A stretch of 64,000 nt of DNA from Limnomonas spitsbergensis (lineage: Eukaryota > Chlorophyta > Chlorophyceae > Chlamydomonadales): assembly GCA_037349105.1 (NCBI GenBank), contig JAYJMM010000103.1, positions 62,001 to 126,000 on the forward strand, in the 5' to 3' direction. Below are positions 59,501 to 64,000 of the stretch, piece by piece. The position numbers and the translations under genes are program-made. The stretch's first letter is position 1. Each line of letters opens with the position of its first letter. Below the pieces are notes generated by a model. It was not told where the DNA came from and searched no databases. It saw nothing but the letters and a program-made list of their open reading frames with translations.

Positions 59501-62500
59501 GGACAGCAATACTAGGGTAGTGCGCAAGCAAGCTGGACAGCAATACTAGGGTAGTGCGCAAGCAAGCTGGACAGCAATACTAGGGTAGTGCGCAAGCAAG
59601 CTGGTCAGCAATACTAGGGTGGTGCGCAAGCAAGCTGGACAGCAATACTAGGGTAGTGCGCAAGCAAGCTGGACAGCAATACTAGGGTAGTGTGCAAGCA
59701 AGCTGGACAGCAATACTACGGTAGTGCGCAAGCAAGCTGGACAGCAATACTAGGTTGGTGCGCAAGCAAGCAGGCCAGCAATACTAGGGTGGTGCGCAAG
59801 CAAGCTGGACAGCAATACTAGGGTAGTGCGCAAGCAAGCTGGACAGCAATACTAGGGTAGTGCGCAAGCAAGTTGGACAGCAATACTAGGGTAGTGCGCA
59901 AGGAAGCTGGACAGCAATACTAGGGTAGTGCGCAAGCAAGCTGGACAGCAATACTAGGGTAGTGCGCTAGCAAGCTGGACAGCAATACTAGGGTAGTGCG
60001 CAAGCAAGCTGGACAGCAATACTAGGGTTGTGCGCAAGCAAGCAGGCCAGCAATACTAGGGTAGTGCGCAAGCAAGCTGGACTGCAATACTAGGGTAGTG
60101 CGCAAGCATGCTGACCAGCAATACTAGGGTAGTGCGCAAGCAAGCTGGACAGCACTACTAGGGTAGTGCGCAAGCAAGCTGGACAACAATACTACGGTAG
60201 TGCGCAAGCAAGCCGGGCAGCAATACTACGGTGGTGCGCAAGCAAGCTGGACAGCAATACTAGGGTAGTGCGCAAGCAAGCTGGTCAGCAATACTAGGGT
60301 GGTGCGCAAGCAAGCTGGACAGCAATACTAGGGTAGTGCACAAGCAAGCTGGACAGCAATACTAGGGTAGTGCGCAAGCAAGCTGGACAGCAATACTAGG
60401 GTAGTGCGCAAGCAAGCTGGACAGCAATACTAGGGTAGTGCGCAAGCAAGCTGGACAGCAATACTAGGGTAGTGCGTAAGCAAGCTGGACAGCAATACTA
60501 GGGTGGTGCGCAAGCAAGCTGGTCAGCAATACTAGGGTGGTGCGCAAGCAAGCTGGACAGCAATACTAGGGTAGTGCGCAAGCAAGATGGACAGCAATAC
60601 TAGGGTAGTGCGCAAGCAAGCTGGACAACAATACTACGGTAGTGCGCAAGCAAGCTGGACAGCAATACTAGGGTGGTGCGCAAGCAAGCTGGTCAGCAAT
60701 ACTAGGGTAGTGCGCAAGCAAGCTGGACAGCAATACTAGGGTAGTGCGCAAGCAAGCTGGACAGCAATACTAGGGTAGTGCGCAAGCAAGCTGGACAGCA
60801 ATACTAGGGTAGTGCGTAAGCAAGCTGGACAGCAATACTAGGGTAGTGCGCTAGCAAGCTGGTCAGCAATACTAGGGTGGTGCGCAAGCCAGCAAGCCGG
60901 ACAGCAATACTAGGGTGGTGCGCAAGCAAGCTGGACAGCAATACTAGGGTGGTGCGCAAGCAAGCTGGACAACAATACTAGGGTAGTGCGCAAGCAAGCT
61001 GGACAGCAATACTAGGGTAGTGCGCTAGCAAGCTGGTCAGCAATACTAGGGTAGTGCGCAAGCAAGCTGGACAGCAATACCAGGGTGGTGCGCAAGCAAG
61101 CAGGCCAGCAATACTAGGGTAGTGCGCAAGCAAGCTGGACTGCAATACTAGGGTAGTGCGCAAGCAAGCTGACCAGCAATACTACGGTAGTGCGCATGCA
61201 AGCTGGACAACACTACTAGGGTAGTGCGCAAGCAAGCTGGACAGCAATACTAGGGTAGTGCGTAAGCAAGCTGGACAGCAATACTAGGGTAGTGCGCAAG
61301 CAAGCTGGTCAGCAATACTAGGGTGGTGCGCAAGCAAGCTGGACAGCAATACTAGGGTAGTGCGCAAGCAAGCTGGACAGCAATACTAGGGTAGTGTGCA
61401 AGCAAGCTGGACAGCAATACTACGGTAGTGCGCAAGCAAGCTGGACAGCAATACTAGGTTGGTGCGCAAGCAAGCAGGCCAGCAATACTAGGGTGGTGCG
61501 CAAGCAAGCTGGACAGCAATACTAGGGTAGTGCGCAAGCAAGCTGGACAGCAATACTAGGGTAGTGCGCAAGCAAGTTGGACAGCAATACTAGGGTAGTG
61601 CGCAAGGAAGCTGGACAGCAATACTAGGGTAGTGCGCAAGCAAGCTGGACAGCAATACTAGGGTAGTGCGCTAGCAAGCTGGACAGCAATACTAGGGTAG
61701 TGCGCAAGCAAGCTGGACAGCAATACTAGGGTTGTGCGCAAGCAAGCAGGCCAGCAATACTAGGGTAGTGCGCAAGCAAGCTGGACTGCAATACTAGGGT
61801 AGTGCGCAAGCAAGCTGACCAGCAATACTAGGGTAGTGCGCAAGCAAGCTGGACAGCACTACTAGGGTAGTGCGCAAGCAAGCTGGACAACAATACTACG
61901 GTAGTGCGCAAGCAAGCCGGGCAGCAATACTACGGTGGTGCGCAAGCAAGCTGGACAGCAATACTAGGGTAGTGCGCAAGCAAGCTGGTCAGCAATACTA
62001 GGGTGGTGCGCAAGCAAGCTGGACAGCAATACTAGGGTAGTGCACAAGCAAGCTGGACAGCAATACTAGGGTAGTGCGCAAGCAAGCTGGACAGCAATAC
62101 TAGGGTAGTGCGCAAGCAAGCTGGACAGCAATACTAGGGTAGTGCGCAAGCAAGCTGGACAGCAATACTAGGGTAGTGCGTAAGCAAGCTGGACAGCAAT
62201 ACTAGGGTGGTGCGCAAGCAAGCTGGTCAGCAATACTAGGGTGGTGCGCAAGCAAGCTGGACAGCAATACTAGGGTAGTGCGCAAGCAAGATGGACAGCA
62301 ATACTAGGGTAGTGCGCAAGCAAGCTGGACAACAATACTACGGTAGTGCGCAAGCAAGCTGGACAGCAATACTAGGGTGGTGCGCAAGCAAGCTGGTCAG
62401 CAATACTAGGGTAGTGCGCAAGCAAGCTGGACAGCAATACTAGGGTAGTGCGCAAGCAAGCTGGACAGCAATACTAGGGTAGTGCGCAAGCAAGCTGGAC

Positions 62501-64000
62501 AGCAATACTAGGGTAGTGCGTAAGCAAGCTGGACAGCAATACTAGGGTAGTGCGCTAGCAAGCTGGTCAGCAATACTAGGGTGGTGCGCAAGCCAGCAAG
62601 CCGGACAGCAATACTAGGGTAGTGCGCAAGCAAGCTGGACAGCAATACTAGGGTGGTGCGCAAGCAAGCTGGACAACAATACTAGGGTAGTGCGCAAGCA
62701 AGCTGGACAGCAATACTAGGGTAGTGCGCTAGCAAGCTGGTCAGCAATACTAGGGTAGTGCGCAAGCAAGCTGGACAGCAATACCAGGGTGGTGCGCAAG
62801 CAAGCAGGCCAGCAATACTAGGGTAGTGCGCAAGCAAGCTGGACTGCAATACTAGGGTAGTGCGCAAGCAAGCTGACCAGCAATACTACGGTAGTGCGCA
62901 TGCAAGCTGGACAACACTACTAGGGTAGTGCGCAAGCAAGCTGGACAGCAATACTACAGTAGTGCGCAAGCAAGCCGGGCATCAATACTAGGGTGGTGCG
63001 CAAGCAAGCTGGACAGCAATACCAGGGTAGTGCGCAAGCAAGCTGGACAGCAATACTAGGGTTGTGCGCAAGCAAGCTGGACAGCAATACTAGGGTAGTG
63101 CACAAGCAAGTTGGACAGCAATACTAGGGTAGTGCGCAAGCAAGCTGGACAGCAATACTAGGGTAGTGCGCAAGCAAGCTGGACAGCAATACTAGGGTAG
63201 TGCGCAAGCAAGCTGACCAGCAATACTAGGGTAGTGCGCAAGCAAGCTGGACAGCACTACTACGGTAGTGCGCAAGCAAGCTGGTCAGCAATACTAGTGT
63301 GGTGCGCAAGCAAGCTGGACAGCAATACTAGGGTAGTGCGCAAGCAAGCTGGACAGCAATACTAGGGTAGTGCGCAAGCAAGCTGGACAGCAATACTACG
63401 GTAGTGCGCAAGCAAGCTGGTCAGCAATACTAGGGTGGTGCGCAAGCAAGCTGGACAGCAATACTAGGGTAGTGCGCAAGCAAGCTGGACAGCAATACTA
63501 GGGTAGTGCGAAAACAAGCAGGCCAGCAATACTAGGGTAGTGCGCAAGCAAGCTGGACAGCAATACTAGGGTAGTGTGCAAGCAAGCTGGTCAGCAATAC
63601 TAGGGTGGTGCGCAAGCAAGCTGGACAGCAATACTAGGGTGGTGCGCAAGCAAGCAGGACAGCAATACTAGGGTAGTGCGCAAGCAAGCTGGACAGCAAT
63701 ACTAGGGTAGTGCGTAAGCAAGCTGGACATCAATACTAGGGTAGTGCGCAAGCAAGCTGGACAGCAATACTAGGGTTGTGCGCAAGCAAGCAGGCCAGCA
63801 ATACTAGGGTTGTGCGCAAGCAAGCTGGACAGCAATACTAGGGTAGTGTGCAAGCAAGCTGACCAGCAATACTAGGGTAGTGCGCAAGCAAGCTGGACAG
63901 CAATACTAGGGCAGTGCGCAAGCAAGCTGGACAGCAATACTACGGTAGTGCGCAAGCAAGCTGGTCAGCAATACTAGGGTGGTGCGCAAGCAAGCTGGTC
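44600..64000. repeat. 34-bp satellite array, right block
   Basis: The array resumes in phase after element B and continues to the window end. It is more homogeneous than the left block: monomers of the oldest diverged subfamily are absent. It has its own recurrent variants: GCGCTAGCAAGC, GACAGCACTACTAGGG, CAAGCCGGGCAGC, GACTGCAATAC and CAAGCCAGCAAGCCGGAC. No gene. Confidence 0.98.
46800..57250. repeat. Higher-order satellite region with 6,450- and 1,942-bp offsets
   Basis: Variant patterns at 48596, 48664, 49208, 49654 and 50572 recur at 55046, 55114, 55658, 56104 and 57022 (offset 6,450 bp). The patterns at 46816 and 47054 recur at 53160 and 53398 (offset 6,344 bp). Patterns at 49654 and 50572 also recur at 51596 and 52514 (offset 1,942 bp). 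The rare junction GCGCAAAACAGCAAGCC occurs once in the first copy (about 48433) but twice in the second (about 54777 and 54917), marking a local secondary duplication. Confidence 0.8.

Noticed and set aside
1..64000. Telomeric or ribosomal DNA identity for the array
   Set aside because: The 34-bp unit has no TTTAGGG-type telomere repeat structure and no rRNA sequence. A centromeric role cannot be judged from sequence alone.

Overview
This is a eukaryotic nuclear window. The genes have spliceosomal GT-AG introns of about 60 to 420 bp, most of the DNA is satellite, and there are eukaryotic families (Ulp1/SENP-type protease, Ser/Thr kinase, LINE reverse transcriptase). Moderate GC, minisatellite-filled introns and the style of the kinase and reverse transcriptase fit a green alga or related lineage, but I cannot name the species.

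Layout. About 45 kb of the 64 kb (1-15063, 18670-29190, 44600-64000) is one array of a 34-bp tandem repeat, roughly 1,320 copies by simple division. It has higher-order duplications (offsets of about 4,828, 2,418, 2,860, 2,176, 3,332, 1,942 and 6,450 bp) and scattered blocks of older, diverged monomers. Short minus-strand open frames across it are by-products of monomer variants and are not genes.

Two DNA transposons interrupt the array without disturbing its phase. Element A (15064-18669, 3,606 bp) has 27-bp terminal inverted repeats beginning CACTCAGGG and a 3-bp target duplication ACT. Element B (29191-44599, 15,409 bp) has 22-bp inverted repeats beginning CACTA on the left and CACCA on the right, and a 3-bp duplication TAG. 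CACT-type ends, 3-bp duplications and repeat-rich subterminal regions are the hallmarks of the CACTA (EnSpm/CMC) superfamily. I found no recognisable DDE transposase in either, so both may be non-autonomous, or the transposase may be too diverged to see.

Element A carries a spliced plus-strand gene of unknown function (16624-18114) and a possible minus-strand gene (15427-15830). A 72-bp palindromic repeat array lies between them. Element B carries, from left to right: a minus-strand Ulp1-like cysteine protease gene (30232-32985) with one frameshift between the catalytic His and Asp; a divergent plus-strand gene fragment (33266-33876); a 366-bp tandem duplication; a minus-strand 2-oxoglutarate/Fe(II) oxygenase-like gene end (35215-35853); a complete six-exon protein kinase gene (37415-39528, 499 aa) with DAG in place of DFG; a 408-bp tandem duplication; a broken LINE reverse transcriptase fragment; a 23-bp minisatellite; and a multi-exon plus-strand gene of unknown function (41770-43564). 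A perfect palindrome and TATA-like run precede that last gene. Subterminal repeats built on TACCATGGTA and TACCATAGTATCGGACA motifs close both ends.

In functional terms the window is a satellite array hosting two CACTA-like elements, the larger of which has gathered or captured a protease, an oxygenase-like protein and a kinase. No tRNA, rRNA or CRISPR array was seen.
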